64,000 bases of DNA from JANPPS01 sp965246925 (GCA_965246925.1 OZ251994.1:496001-560000); one strand, 5' to 3'; positions 8,097-16,890 are shown, counted from the first letter of the stretch. Numbers and translations: made by a program. Notes: generated by a model not told the origin, from the sequence alone.

Positions 8097-9125
8097 CTAG
8101 GCCACCTTCCAACCCTCGGTCCCATGCCGGGTGAAGTGGCATGTCATGACCCGGCCTTTCTCGCGTGACAAGGCGCGGATCAACTCGACACGGCGTTCGG
8201 GCGGAACAAGGAACGTGATGAAGCCGCCCCCACCGGCGCCGGACACCTTGCCAGCGTGAGCTCCGGCGCGAAGGCCGACCTCGACGGTATGGTCCAGCGC
8301 GGCGTTTGTCACACTGCCGGCAAGCCGCTTTTTAGCCGTCCAGCTTTCCCGCATGCAGCCTGCAAAACCGGCAATATCGCCCCGCAACAGCGTTTCCTTC
8401 ATCCGATACGCGTCCTGTTTTATGGCGTGCAGCGCCTCTAGCGTGTCACCTTCGTGCCGTATCAGATTGCCGGTCTGCTCCTCGATGATACGGGCTGAGG
8501 CGCGCGACACACCACTGTCGAAGAGAATAAGGGAAGTTTCCATTTCCGAGACGATCCAGTTCTTGATGCGAAGTGGATTGACGATCACCCGGTCCTCTGC
8601 CCCGAACTCCATGAAGTTCACGCCCCCAAAGGTCGCTGCGTATTGGTCCTGCCGCCCTCCCGAAAGCCCGGCGTCGATTCGTTCGATTTCATAAGCTAGG
8701 TGCGCGATCTCATACTCGCCCAGGGGCAGGTTGAGCCACTCCACGAAAGCCTTAACCAGCGACACCACCATCGTCGATGATGTGCCAAGGCCCGAGCCCG
8801 GCGGAGCGTCACAGAAGGTCGTAATTCGGCAGGAAAGGGACCGCCCGCTGTTGAATTGATGAATAATACGCCGATACACGGCGCGATGCAGAATAAGCGG
8901 CTCGGCTACCGTGAGTTCGTCTGTAGCTTGCATCGTAAAGCGGCGCTCCACGTCGGCGGCGACGAAGCTGACCTGGCCATCTTCAGTCGGCTCGATAATG
9001 GTCGTGGCGTAGAGGTCGATTGTGACGTTGAGAACGGCCCCGCCGTACTCGTCGCAATAGGGCGAAAGATCTGTCCCGCCGCCGCCTAGGCCGAGGCGGA
9101 GCGGCGCGCGGGACCTGATGATCAT
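8097..9125 (-). CDS. hddA: D-glycero-alpha-D-manno-heptose 7-phosphate kinase
   Basis: A GHMP-family kinase of 342 residues that phosphorylates heptose 7-phosphate at C1. It starts MIIRSRAPLRLGLGGGGTDL (substrate site), has the ATP loop PPGSGLGTSSTM near residue 105 and the C-terminal GHMP motif KVSGAGGGGFITFLV. The start at 9125 is chosen because it opens the conserved domain and overlaps the upstream stop as ATGA; the longer open frame upstream is low-complexity and runs antisense-like through the neighbour. It lies with gmhA and the hddC-hddB fusion in a GDP-heptose supply module for the polysaccharide cluster. Confidence 0.93.
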   Translation of the reverse strand: MIIRSRAPLRLGLGGGGTDLSPYCDEYGGAVLNVTIDLYATTIIEPTEDGQVSFVAADVERRFTMQATDELTVAEPLILHRAVYRRIIHQFNSGRSLSCRITTFCDAPPGSGLGTSSTMVVSLVKAFVEWLNLPLGEYEIAHLAYEIERIDAGLSGGRQDQYAATFGGVNFMEFGAEDRVIVNPLRIKNWIVSEMETSLILFDSGVSRASARIIEEQTGNLIRHEGDTLEALHAIKQDAYRMKETLLRGDIAGFAGCMRESWTAKKRLAGSVTNAALDHTVEVGLRAGAHAGKVSGAGGGGFITFLVPPERRVELIRALSREKGRVMTCHFTRHGTEGWKVA

Positions 9126-10315
9126 GGCCGTAGCAATGGTTCGAGCTCGCGCAGCCGCTCGGCCCATGTGTAATCCTGCAACACGCGGCGCCGTGCGGCT
9201 TGGCCAATCGCGTGCGCTTCCGGCTTCAACGCGGCAAGGCAGGCATTCGCAAACCGAACTGGTCCGTCCGCCAACAGCACCTCTGTCTCCGGTATGGCAT
9301 CGATACCTTCTAGCGCGTCCGCTGTCACAATCACCGGCCGGGCCATGGCCATCCCCTCCAGCACTTTGTTCTGGATTCCGCGCGCAATCCGCATCGGCGC
9401 CACACAAGCGGCGGCATGCGCAACAAACGGGCGAACGTCCGCTACCCGGCCGGTCACCGAAACCCCAGGCAGCCGGCTTAGAGACGACACGGCCGATCCC
9501 GGGTTTGCTCCAACGATGCAGAAGCGCGCTGCAGGATTCTGCGCCTGAATGCGTGGCAGAATATCACGGGCGAACCAGTCCACCGCGTCCGCGTTAGGCG
9601 GATAATCCATAGTTCCTGTAAATACGTAATGTGGCTCCTCAGGAAATGGCCGCTCCGTCTTGAGAGCGGGGTCGAAATAGACGTGATCGACCCCATTACT
9701 AATAGGGTAAATATTTTCGGTTGCATCAGGGTGTTGAGTACGGAACAGGTCTGCTTCTTGCGCCGATACGAAAAGGCTGGCCTCTGCCTCCTGGGCTATA
9801 CGTCCCTCAAGTTCCGCAGTTCGCTTCCACTCGCGCCAGTGTACTGCTCGCATCGGACCACTCCCGGTCGTGGCGTAGGCTTTCCACTTTTCCGAATCGA
9901 CATCCGTCAGGTCTACGATAAGCCGGCTGTGAGGCCGTGGAATGTCTAGCACATAAGGGGCCATGTTCGAGGAACAAACAAAGATAATCTGCGGTTGAAA
10001 CTCGGCGATGCTTTTCTTGACCCACCGCGCCAACCCGGCATGACGGTAGAAGGTGACGCTCAAAGGCTCCCCGGTCAACAGGCCGAGCAAGCAGGTCATC
10101 TTGGCCCACCGCCGGTCAAGCCGACCGACATAGGAATGAGGCACAAGCTTACTAATGTAATCTAAATGAATGGCATCTGCCGGATCATCAATCAAAGTGC
10201 CAAGGCGAACGTTGTATGATTTCTGCAGATAACGCAGCACCTCATACTGCCTGATTTTCTCTCCCTTGTTCGGGGGATATGGTATGCGTTGAGTGAGATA
10301 TAGGATTCTGTCCAA
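9122..10315 (-). CDS. XrtA/PEP-CTERM-associated group 1 glycosyltransferase (TIGR03087-like)
   Basis: A 397-residue GT-B glycosyltransferase. The opening RILYLTQRIPYPPNKGEKIRQ and the GTLIDDPAD segment are characteristic of the sugar transferase family linked to EpsH/exosortase loci (TIGR03087). The C-terminal nucleotide-sugar domain has FTGTMDYPPNADAVDWF, GANPGS, RVADVRPF and RGIQNKVLEGMAM. It probably adds a sugar, possibly the heptose made by the downstream genes, to a growing lipid-linked glycan on the cytoplasmic face. The donor and acceptor cannot be read from sequence. Confidence 0.88.
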   Translation of the reverse strand: MDRILYLTQRIPYPPNKGEKIRQYEVLRYLQKSYNVRLGTLIDDPADAIHLDYISKLVPHSYVGRLDRRWAKMTCLLGLLTGEPLSVTFYRHAGLARWVKKSIAEFQPQIIFVCSSNMAPYVLDIPRPHSRLIVDLTDVDSEKWKAYATTGSGPMRAVHWREWKRTAELEGRIAQEAEASLFVSAQEADLFRTQHPDATENIYPISNGVDHVYFDPALKTERPFPEEPHYVFTGTMDYPPNADAVDWFARDILPRIQAQNPAARFCIVGANPGSAVSSLSRLPGVSVTGRVADVRPFVAHAAACVAPMRIARGIQNKVLEGMAMARPVIVTADALEGIDAIPETEVLLADGPVRFANACLAALKPEAHAIGQAARRRVLQDYTWAERLRELEPLLRP

Positions 10316-10340
10316 ATTTAGCTTCCATTGATCTGGAGCA

Positions 10341-10499
10341 TCAAGTTCCGCCCACTAGGGCGAGCAGACGAAGCAGCATTAGCCAGGAAGCGACCGAGCC
10401 TGCCGCGATAAACGCACAACAAAGACTCCAAGGAAGGCGGCCGACAGCCCGACTTCGCCAGATATGTAAAGAAAGCGTTCTGATAAATAACGCTTGCAT
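10341..10499 (-). CDS. Small membrane protein, 52 residues
   Basis: An unrecognised short protein with one clear hydrophobic segment (LCCAFIAAGSVASWLMLLRLLALV, residues about 27-50) and a positively charged N-terminus (HIWRSRAVGR), so probably a single-pass inner-membrane peptide with the N-terminus inside. I chose the ATG at 10499 because GAAGGAGAG lies at ideal spacing before it; an earlier ATG at 10526 would include that site within the coding region. It sits between the chain-length gene and the glycosyltransferase in the same direction. No function can be assigned. Confidence 0.5.
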   Translation of the reverse strand: MQALFIRTLSLHIWRSRAVGRLPWSLCCAFIAAGSVASWLMLLRLLALVGGT

Positions 10500-10558
10500 G
10501 GTGCTCTCCTTCAGAGAGACCACCATACCGGTAAAATCTTAACCTATAGTGAAGCGTC

Positions 10559-12100
10559 TCAAATCACCGCACCCGATCTCAAAAGTTTCAAGAGCAAGCC
10601 GCTGAATACAACGAGAGGGATCGCTGCTGCTACTGAAAAGCCACCAACTCGCAGCAACTGGCGAGTCATCGGCAGCGAAGCGCCAATCATTGAAACGCCG
10701 CCGACCACTGGAAACCCGAGATCACGCAGGTCATCGATGGTGTGAAACGACTGATCCATTTGCACGAGCAACAGGGCAAGACCGATCCCAGCCAGCACCC
10801 CTGCCCCCAAAACTCCCGAAAGCAAAACAATACGCTTCGGTGCGATCGGGTTTTGAGGAACTAGCGGCGGATCAACAACCTGGATTTTAACCTTGTCCCC
10901 GTCCACTTCGGCGGCACTCGATATCCGCATCGACTCCCGACGGGCTAGCAAGTCTTCATAATTTTTCCGCAACACGTCGTAATCACGGTTTAGGTTAAGG
11001 TATTCCGCTTGCAGCCCCGGGGCGCCACGAGCGATCTCCTCAAGTCGGTTCCGCTCGCGCGTACCCTCGGTGATCTGACGGCGTAGGGATGCTATATTCG
11101 AGTCGTTCTCGACAAGCCGGAGCTTCAATTGCTCATAGACTGGATTAGTCACGGAGCGGTTCCGCGGACCCACGCGCGGCGAGGATGCCGGTGCGTCATT
11201 CTGCCCTACACTCCCAGCACGGATACCAGCGACAAGGTTGCGCGCGGCCACAACGTCAGGATGTTGATCGGTATATCTTAGCCGGAGCTCCTGCAACTGC
11301 CGCTCCGCCTCCCGCAAGCGGCTACCAGCGTTGCCGCCCCCGCCCGTGCTCCCCCCGTCCATCTCAGTCACGACCAACTGCGGAGTGGTGGCTAGCTCTT
11401 TGAGCAGATTGTCACGCTTGGCTTCTCCGTCCGTCAAAGAGCCCTTCAGCTCACGAACCGAGTTTTGCGCCGCTTCGAGACGAGAAACGCCATCGCCTTG
11501 TGGAAGCAAGTCGATATACTTAGACCGGAAATCGGCGCGCTTACGCTCGGCCTCCTTAAGCTGCCGCTCATAGAGATCAAGCTGCTCATTGAAAAACTTG
11601 CCTGCGTTTTCAAGATCCTGCCGGTTGTTTCCCGTCTTGCTTTCCACAAACGTCGTCAACATAGTCCGCACCACGTCGAATGCCAGCCGCGGTGACGTGC
11701 TACGGTATGAGATCGTAAATAACTGGCGCGTTTCTGGAGTGATCCGGATGGTATTGACCAGGCTTTCGACAAGCCGCTCACGGTCCGCCGGGCCCTTAAG
11801 TTCAAGCTCTAGATCTGTCTTGGAGATGAGCTTCTCAATATTGGGGCGGCTTAGCAAGGTGCGTTGCAAGGTATCCAATTGGCCTGCGGTCGAGGCGTCT
11901 ACGGCCAAACCGCGCAACAAAGGCGTAAGAACCACGTCAGCGTCGACATAAAGCCGCGCCTTCGCCTCATACTGGTTTGGGATGAGGAAAGTAAGGCTCC
12001 AGCCAATTGCACAGACAAGCCACATAAATAGAACTGCGGGCCAACGGTGGTGCCATGCCGCTGACGCCTGCTTACGGATGATGGACTGGATCGCGTTCAT
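10559..12100 (-). CDS. Wzz-type polysaccharide chain-length determinant (XrtA/PEP-CTERM type)
   Basis: A 513-residue polysaccharide co-polymerase. A transmembrane helix near residues 20-38 is followed by the Wzz domain (PNQYEAKARLYVDADVVL), a long coiled coil (about 170-400) and the typical VVDPPLVPQNPIAPKR before a second helix near 425-445, with a further hydrophobic segment at the very C-terminus. This layout matches the chain-length proteins of exosortase-linked exopolysaccharide loci (TIGR03007-like). No fused Walker-type tyrosine kinase domain is seen. It should act in the inner membrane with the outer-membrane export lipoprotein encoded 9 bases upstream to set polymer length. Confidence 0.9.
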   Translation of the reverse strand: MNAIQSIIRKQASAAWHHRWPAVLFMWLVCAIGWSLTFLIPNQYEAKARLYVDADVVLTPLLRGLAVDASTAGQLDTLQRTLLSRPNIEKLISKTDLELELKGPADRERLVESLVNTIRITPETRQLFTISYRSTSPRLAFDVVRTMLTTFVESKTGNNRQDLENAGKFFNEQLDLYERQLKEAERKRADFRSKYIDLLPQGDGVSRLEAAQNSVRELKGSLTDGEAKRDNLLKELATTPQLVVTEMDGGSTGGGGNAGSRLREAERQLQELRLRYTDQHPDVVAARNLVAGIRAGSVGQNDAPASSPRVGPRNRSVTNPVYEQLKLRLVENDSNIASLRRQITEGTRERNRLEEIARGAPGLQAEYLNLNRDYDVLRKNYEDLLARRESMRISSAAEVDGDKVKIQVVDPPLVPQNPIAPKRIVLLSGVLGAGVLAGIGLALLLVQMDQSFHTIDDLRDLGFPVVGGVSMIGASLPMTRQLLRVGGFSVAAAIPLVVFSGLLLKLLRSGAVI

Positions 12101-12109
12101 GGAGAAAAC

Positions 12110-12742
12110 CTAAAACCAGCTTTGTGGAATAATGAGAGTGTCACCAGGGTACATCGGAACGTTCTGGTTGATGTCCCCGTCTTTAAGGAGATCGCTTAGC
12201 CGCACCTTGATGGTCTGCCGTTGCCCGTCGATCGTTCTGACGATGACTGCACTGTTTCCGGCAGCAAAGCGCGTGAGGCCTTTGGTCTGGATCATCACAT
12301 CCAGCACTGTCATCTGGTCACGATACGGAAGCGCTAGCGGTTCTGTGGCTTCTCCGATGACTCTGATCTGACGATCGAGCGGACCCACGAAGCCGCTGAC
12401 GATCACGGACACGTTCGGCTCCTTCACAAACTGCTTCAGCTTATCCTCGATATCCTTCGAGAGCTGCGTCGGAGTCTTTCCTGCGGCTGCGATGTCGGGA
12501 ATGAGCGGCATCGAGATGCGGCCGTCCGGCCGGACGCTCAGGCCGGGCACGCTGAGCTGCGGGGCTTGGTAGACGAAAATGCTGAGCTGATCCCCTGGCC
12601 CGATGAGATACGGCGATGACGCCGCCGTCGCCACGGGCGCGGTCAGAACCTTCGGGGACGAGCATGCTGCAAGCGACAGCACAACAAGGGCGGCACAGCC
12701 GGACAAGCGCATGATTATTGACCCTTGTTGCAAACGTGACAT
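12110..12742 (-). CDS. Polysaccharide export lipoprotein (XrtA/PEP-CTERM type, Wza/EpsE-like)
   Basis: A 210-residue lipoprotein with signal RLSGCAALVVLSLAACSS (lipobox LAAC, Cys27) followed by a poly_export domain beginning YLIGPGDQLSIFVYQAPQLS and a SLBB-type domain with IRVIGEATEPLALPYRDQ and LDVMIQTKGLTRFAAGN. The ending MYPGDTLIIPQSWF is typical of the TIGR03027 family. It would form part of the outer-membrane exit channel for the polymer. The ATG at 12742 is preceded by TTGGAG at good spacing; ATG at 12712 is a possible alternative. It is the first protein gene after the tRNA on this strand. Confidence 0.92.
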   Translation of the reverse strand: MSRLQQGSIIMRLSGCAALVVLSLAACSSPKVLTAPVATAASSPYLIGPGDQLSIFVYQAPQLSVPGLSVRPDGRISMPLIPDIAAAGKTPTQLSKDIEDKLKQFVKEPNVSVIVSGFVGPLDRQIRVIGEATEPLALPYRDQMTVLDVMIQTKGLTRFAAGNSAVIVRTIDGQRQTIKVRLSDLLKDGDINQNVPMYPGDTLIIPQSWF

Positions 12743-12776
12743 TTTCCCACTCCAACAAGATTCGAGGTCAAAATTA

Positions 12777-12848
12777 TAGGCGCGGAAGGAGTCGAACCCC
12801 CGACCTCTGCCATGTAATAGCAGCGCTCTACCACTGAGCTACACGCCT
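12777..12848 (-). tRNA. tRNA-Val (anticodon UAC)
   Basis: A complete 72-nt cloverleaf. The seven-pair acceptor AGGCGTG/CGCGCCT includes one G-U pair. The D arm is GCTC-AGTGGTA-GAGC, the anticodon stem CTGCT/GGCAG, the loop ATTACAT with anticodon TAC at 12816-12814, the variable loop AGGTC, and the T arm GGGGG-TTCGACT-CCTTC. The discriminator base is A and CCA is not encoded, so it must be added by the CCA transferase, whose gene is at 56-57 kb. The 3' end faces the export-lipoprotein gene 34 bases away. Confidence 0.95.
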
Positions 12849-12896
12849 TCAAGCCCCGGTTGTGGACATACCACTGCGGCTTACCGAAGGACAAGT

Positions 12897-13862
12897 TCAA
12901 GCCTGCTGCAAAACGGGGAGCTGCGAAGCACCTTCGAGAGTGCGCCGAAGCCCTTCATGCAACGAGATTTCCGCCTTGACTCCAAGCAAATTTGTCGCTC
13001 GCGCGGGAGAGCCTACCGAGCGGGCAATGTCTCCAGCCCTAACCGGGCCTGGTAACACTAAACTTCGACGGCCCGACAAAGCCGACAAGGTCTCTATCAA
13101 ATCAAGCAATGATGTCTCGCGTCCGGTGCATACATTCAGGACATGGCATACTTCGCTCTGCTGCAGATACCACATACCTGCAACCAAATGTGAGACTACA
13201 TCTGCGACGAAAATGAAATCGCGAGTCTGCTTGCCTGAGCCATGTAAGGTGAGCGGGATTCCTGACCCGATGGCGCGCGCGAATATCGAGATAACCCCAC
13301 TGTAGGGCGAGTTAGGGTCCTGCCGTGGCCCGTAAACGTTGAAAAACCGCATCCCAATCGAAGGTACACCATGCACGAGGTGACCGACACGCGCATGAAC
13401 CTCAGAACCAAATTTGTCTGCACCATAGGCGGTTAGCGGAGACGGTAGGTCAACCTCAGCCGCGACCTTCGCGGTGTTACCATAAACTGCCGCCGAAGAG
13501 GCATAGACAACCGGAATCCCGCCGGCCCGGTCGCTTCGCCGCCCGGCGACGCGGGCCGCCTCAAGGACTGCCACCGTGCCGCCCTGATTGACGCGGTGAG
13601 TGCCAGACCAGTCCTCATTGCCGCGAGCAACGGACGCGATGGCCGCCAGATGATAACAACCGGAGGCCCCATCCATTGCACGGCGCAGCACGTTCTGATC
13701 AGAGACGTCCCCGCGAAAGATCTCGCATCTCTGATCCAAATTATCGAGACTTCCCGTCGAGAAATCATCCACCACCCGAACTCGGCAATTAGCCGCAAGC
13801 AGCGCGTCAGTCAGGTGCGAGCCAATGAAGCCTGCGCCGCCAGTCACAACATATATTGTCAT
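12897..13862 (-). CDS. NAD-dependent sugar epimerase/dehydratase (extended SDR)
   Basis: A 321-residue extended short-chain dehydrogenase. It has the Rossmann motif VTGGAGFIGSHL (residues 6-17), HLAAIASVARG, the catalytic Ser in VVYASSAAVYG and the YGADK (YxxxK) site, followed by GMRFFNVYGPRQDPNSPYSGVISIF, which is typical of UDP-glucose/UDP-GlcNAc 4-epimerases and related enzymes. The product is probably a nucleotide-sugar building block for the neighbouring polysaccharide genes, but epimerase versus dehydratase cannot be settled. It follows glmS by 3 bases and so is cotranscribed with it. Confidence 0.88.
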   Translation of the reverse strand: MTIYVVTGGAGFIGSHLTDALLAANCRVRVVDDFSTGSLDNLDQRCEIFRGDVSDQNVLRRAMDGASGCYHLAAIASVARGNEDWSGTHRVNQGGTVAVLEAARVAGRRSDRAGGIPVVYASSAAVYGNTAKVAAEVDLPSPLTAYGADKFGSEVHARVGHLVHGVPSIGMRFFNVYGPRQDPNSPYSGVISIFARAIGSGIPLTLHGSGKQTRDFIFVADVVSHLVAGMWYLQQSEVCHVLNVCTGRETSLLDLIETLSALSGRRSLVLPGPVRAGDIARSVGSPARATNLLGVKAEISLHEGLRRTLEGASQLPVLQQA

Positions 13863-13865
13863 GTG

Positions 13866-15689
13866 TTATTCCACAGTTACGCTTTTTGCCAGGTTACGCG
13901 GCTGATCAACATCCGTCCCGCGTAGAATAGCGGTGTGATAAGCAAGCATCTGAACCGCGATGGCATACAGGATAGGTGCTACAAAAGGATCAACCGTCGG
14001 CAGTTCCACCATGGCGGCCGCGATTCCCTTCAACTTGGCACAACCTACGGCATCACTCATTACGACGATCTGTCCACCGCGCGCGCCAGCCTCCTGCACG
14101 TTTGACGCCGTCTTCTCAAACAAAGGTCCCGATGGCACGATGGCCAGAATCGGCACTTGCCGGTCGATAAGGGCAATTGGGCCGTGCTTCATCTCCCCGG
14201 CCGCATAACCCTCGGCATGGATATAGCAAATCTCCTTAAGCTTTAATGCGGCCTCAAGAGCAATAGCATGGCACGTTCCGCGCCCGAGACACAGCACATC
14301 CCGGGCCTCTGCCATTCTGGCCGCCAGAGCCCGGATAGTACTTTCATTGGCTAAAACCTCCGTAGCGCGCGAGGGCAGTTCCAGTAAAGCAGCTACAAGC
14401 GCAGCCTCACGGGCCGCATCGATCGCCCCGCGCGCACGCCCAGCGGCAATCGATATGCACGCCATGGCTGTCAGTTGTGCTGTAAAGGCCTTCGTGCTCG
14501 CAACGCCGATCTCCGGTCCTGCCACCGTTTCAAGCACGACATCACTCTCCCGAGCCATAGTGCTTTCCGGCACGTTTAGGATTGAGAGCACGTGCTGGCC
14601 GGACTGGCGCATATAACGCAACGCGGCGAGAGTATCGGCAGTCTCCCCGCTTTGACTGACCAAAATGCCGACCCCCCCTTTGGGCATCGGCGGCGTGCGG
14701 TAGCGCAGTTCGGACGCGAAATCGATGTCGGATGGTATTCGCGCCACTTCTTCGAGCCAGTTCCGCCCCGCTAGGCCAGCGAAATAAGCACCACCACAGC
14801 CGCTCACAGAAACACGCGGAACATCAGCCCAGGCGAATGGAAGGTCCGGCAAAGTCACAACCCGTGTCGCCGGGTCAAGCATGCGGGCTAAGGTTTGCCC
14901 GATAGCCGCCGGGTGTTCATGGAGCTCTTTCTCCATGAAGTGGCGGTAACCGTCTTTTCCGACTACCGCGCCGGTCTGGACCGTAACCCTGATTTCCCGG
15001 TTTACCGGCACGTCCTTCGGGCCGAAGAACGCCGCGCTTCCCCGCGTAAGAATGACCCAGTCGCCATCCTGTAGATAAGCGATTCGTCGCGTTAACGGCG
15101 CCAGGGCAAGGCTGTCACTGCCCAGAAACATGGCCTGCTCACCAAAGCCTACGGCCAGCGGAGCCCCATGTTGCGCGCCGATCATCAGCTCCGGATGTCC
15201 CGCAAAGACCAAGGCCAGGGCGTAGGCGCCCTCCAAGCGGGCGAAAGCCTCACGGGCGGCATCGACGGGTGCCAGGCCCCTGCGCAGATTGAGGTCAACC
15301 AACTGCGCGACCGTTTCGGTGTCGGTCTCAGTCTCAAACACCTGCCCGGCCGCTTCAAGCTCAGTTCGAAGCTCGGCGTGGTTTTCAATAATACCGTTAT
15401 GCACGACGCTTACACGGGGCGTTCCATGCGGATGAGCGTTACGCTGAGTGGGCGCGCCATGCGTCGCCCACCTTGTGTGGCCTATGCCCGTTACTCCGCT
15501 AAGCGGATTGGCCTCGAGGACGGAGGCCAGGTTCAACAGCTTTCCGGGTGCGCGCCTACGCTCAATTTGACCGCCAACCAGCGTGGCGATTCCTGCGCTG
15601 TCATAACCGCGGTATTCAAGCCGGCGCAGCGCATCCAGCAACACTGGCGCGGCTAGTTCAGTCCCGATGACGCCTACAATACCGCACAT
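13866..15689 (-). CDS. glmS: Glutamine-fructose-6-phosphate aminotransferase
   Basis: A 607-residue GlmS making glucosamine 6-phosphate, the entry to UDP-GlcNAc. The N-terminal glutaminase starts MCGIVGVIG with the nucleophile Cys after Met1, then HTRWATHGAPTQRNAHPH and an EDGDWVI-like loop (YLQDGDWVI). Two SIS isomerase domains follow (SGCGGAYFAGL, SQSGETADTLAALR, CLGRGTCHAIALEAALKLKE). The end LAKSVTVE is canonical. A GGAG lies 9 bases before the ATG within the end of a 31-codon upstream frame. No glmS ribozyme signature was seen. Its place inside the cluster suggests a dedicated supply of amino sugar for the polymer. Confidence 0.96.
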   Translation of the reverse strand: MCGIVGVIGTELAAPVLLDALRRLEYRGYDSAGIATLVGGQIERRRAPGKLLNLASVLEANPLSGVTGIGHTRWATHGAPTQRNAHPHGTPRVSVVHNGIIENHAELRTELEAAGQVFETETDTETVAQLVDLNLRRGLAPVDAAREAFARLEGAYALALVFAGHPELMIGAQHGAPLAVGFGEQAMFLGSDSLALAPLTRRIAYLQDGDWVILTRGSAAFFGPKDVPVNREIRVTVQTGAVVGKDGYRHFMEKELHEHPAAIGQTLARMLDPATRVVTLPDLPFAWADVPRVSVSGCGGAYFAGLAGRNWLEEVARIPSDIDFASELRYRTPPMPKGGVGILVSQSGETADTLAALRYMRQSGQHVLSILNVPESTMARESDVVLETVAGPEIGVASTKAFTAQLTAMACISIAAGRARGAIDAAREAALVAALLELPSRATEVLANESTIRALAARMAEARDVLCLGRGTCHAIALEAALKLKEICYIHAEGYAAGEMKHGPIALIDRQVPILAIVPSGPLFEKTASNVQEAGARGGQIVVMSDAVGCAKLKGIAAAMVELPTVDPFVAPILYAIAVQMLAYHTAILRGTDVDQPRNLAKSVTVE

Positions 15690-15694
15690 TCCGC

Positions 15695-15790
15695 TTAGCT
15701 CCGTGCCCGACCTGACGCCGCCTCGTTACCCACAAGTTTGCGGCAAAGCCATGGCACGATCGTCAATCGCGGGTTGAGCGTGTAAACCAT
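15695..15790 (-). CDS. 31-residue upstream peptide of glmS
   Basis: The short frame MVYTLNPRLTIVPWLCRKLV continues to a TAA at 15695. Its ATG has an almost perfect ribosome binding site (GAGAGGAGG, 6 bases before the start), far better than that of glmS. Its stop lies 5 bases before the glmS ATG, and the glmS Shine-Dalgarno sequence overlaps its last codons. This suggests a translated leader or coupling peptide. I recognise no family and there is no obvious run of regulatory codons. It could also be an independent micropeptide. Confidence 0.5.
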   Translation of the reverse strand: MVYTLNPRLTIVPWLCRKLVGNEAASGRARS

Positions 15791-15846
15791 GTCGATCCTC
15801 CTCTCATGAGCCTGATGCATCCTACCTGGTAAAAGTTAAGGATAGC

Positions 15847-16890
15847 TTAGCTCAAAAGCTGACGCGCGCGGCCCGCTAAATGTCGTGCCAGCACGGCCAA
15901 GCCCTTTAGACGCCTAGGATTGATCAGCAAAACACCGCTTCGTTGCCGGCGCTTGGATGCCCATAGCCGCTTGTATGCGTCGTCACCCCGGCCGAAATCG
16001 AGTTCTGTAACTTTATCTTCAAACATCATCTTTTGGATCATCCAAGCCGTCAGCACCGTCCCGGGCGACTGGGCTTTGAATGCTTCATCGTGAGCAAGCT
16101 TCAAAACAGTCGCAGTGCCATTCCAGACGGTCCAGTATTGGGCAGCAATCGGCTGGTTGCCCTTCCACAGTACACCCATTCTAAGCGCGCCCAAGCGGGC
16201 CAATCGGGGCAGCAACGCAGCGTTGAAGTTTGGAAAGGGTTCAGGCTCTTTCCAACTTGAAGCATAGACGACCCCATAGGCCTTCAGCGCTGCTCCTACG
16301 TCATCCGGTTCTGAGACAAACTGAAGAACTGATGCGGCATTGCGGACTATCACCGCAGTCTTGCGACGGATCGTCTCTCTAAGAGCACCCGGACGGCCAG
16401 AAAGGTAGGTTTCCCAGTCAGCCACATTTTCAGTCCAACTGCCGAAGTGTTGGAAGCGTTGCTGAATGAGCGTTCCTTGTTCCGCCTTCGCAAGCAAGGT
16501 CGCCCAAGGTGGCCAAGCAAGATCCATCGAGTCGATACGGGTGACTGAAAACCGGCGCGCGACATTTCCTAAAGCCTGGCCAATAATCTCATACCCAAGG
16601 GTTTGCAGGCCCGGGCGAATAATCGGCTCAAAGATCGTATTATATGGTGTCGTCATACTCAGTAAATTTGAGCCACTCATCAACATGGGTAATAAAGCAC
16701 ATGGACCTTCATCATCGAAACACTCGATGTAGATCGGCGTTACTCCTTCAGGTAACGCCGCTTCCTCGGTGGCCGCGTGCCATGCTGGCGTTGACTGCAC
16801 GGAGACTTGCGTCGACAGGCTGGCCCAGCCTGGATCGAGCGACGAGGCCGAGTGAAGCTCACGGACCGTCCCCTCACCCACGTAAGGCAT
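15847..16890 (-). CDS. FemAB/CelD-like GNAT acyltransferase
   Basis: A 347-residue protein of the GNAT superfamily (Acetyltransf_6/FemAB-like), with LRETIRRKTAVIVRNAA and, in the second GNAT fold, QPIAAQYWTVWNGTATVLKLAHDEAFKAQSPGT and LDFGRGDDAYKRLWASK. These patterns are typical of enzymes that transfer acyl or aminoacyl groups in cell-envelope and exopolysaccharide clusters, including FemAB proteins tied to XrtA loci. The start at 16890 is chosen because homology begins there and it overlaps the end of the YdcF gene by 17 bases. The substrate is unknown. Confidence 0.78.
   Translation of the reverse strand: MPYVGEGTVRELHSASSLDPGWASLSTQVSVQSTPAWHAATEEAALPEGVTPIYIECFDDEGPCALLPMLMSGSNLLSMTTPYNTIFEPIIRPGLQTLGYEIIGQALGNVARRFSVTRIDSMDLAWPPWATLLAKAEQGTLIQQRFQHFGSWTENVADWETYLSGRPGALRETIRRKTAVIVRNAASVLQFVSEPDDVGAALKAYGVVYASSWKEPEPFPNFNAALLPRLARLGALRMGVLWKGNQPIAAQYWTVWNGTATVLKLAHDEAFKAQSPGTVLTAWMIQKMMFEDKVTELDFGRGDDAYKRLWASKRRQRSGVLLINPRRLKGLAVLARHLAGRARQLLS

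Noticed and set aside
12777..12848. tRNA-Val 3' end as attachment site of a genomic island
   Set aside because: No integrase gene and no repeated tRNA 3' end were seen in the window, so there is no support for integration here.
12715..12900. Open frame on the minus strand encoding a peptide with ACSSVVERCYYMAEVGGSTPSAP
   Set aside because: This is the translation of the tRNA-Val gene, a common false ORF; the cloverleaf explains the sequence.
13866..15860. glmS ribozyme or riboswitch upstream of glmS
   Set aside because: The short leader contains an ORF with a strong ribosome binding site and no recognisable ribozyme core.
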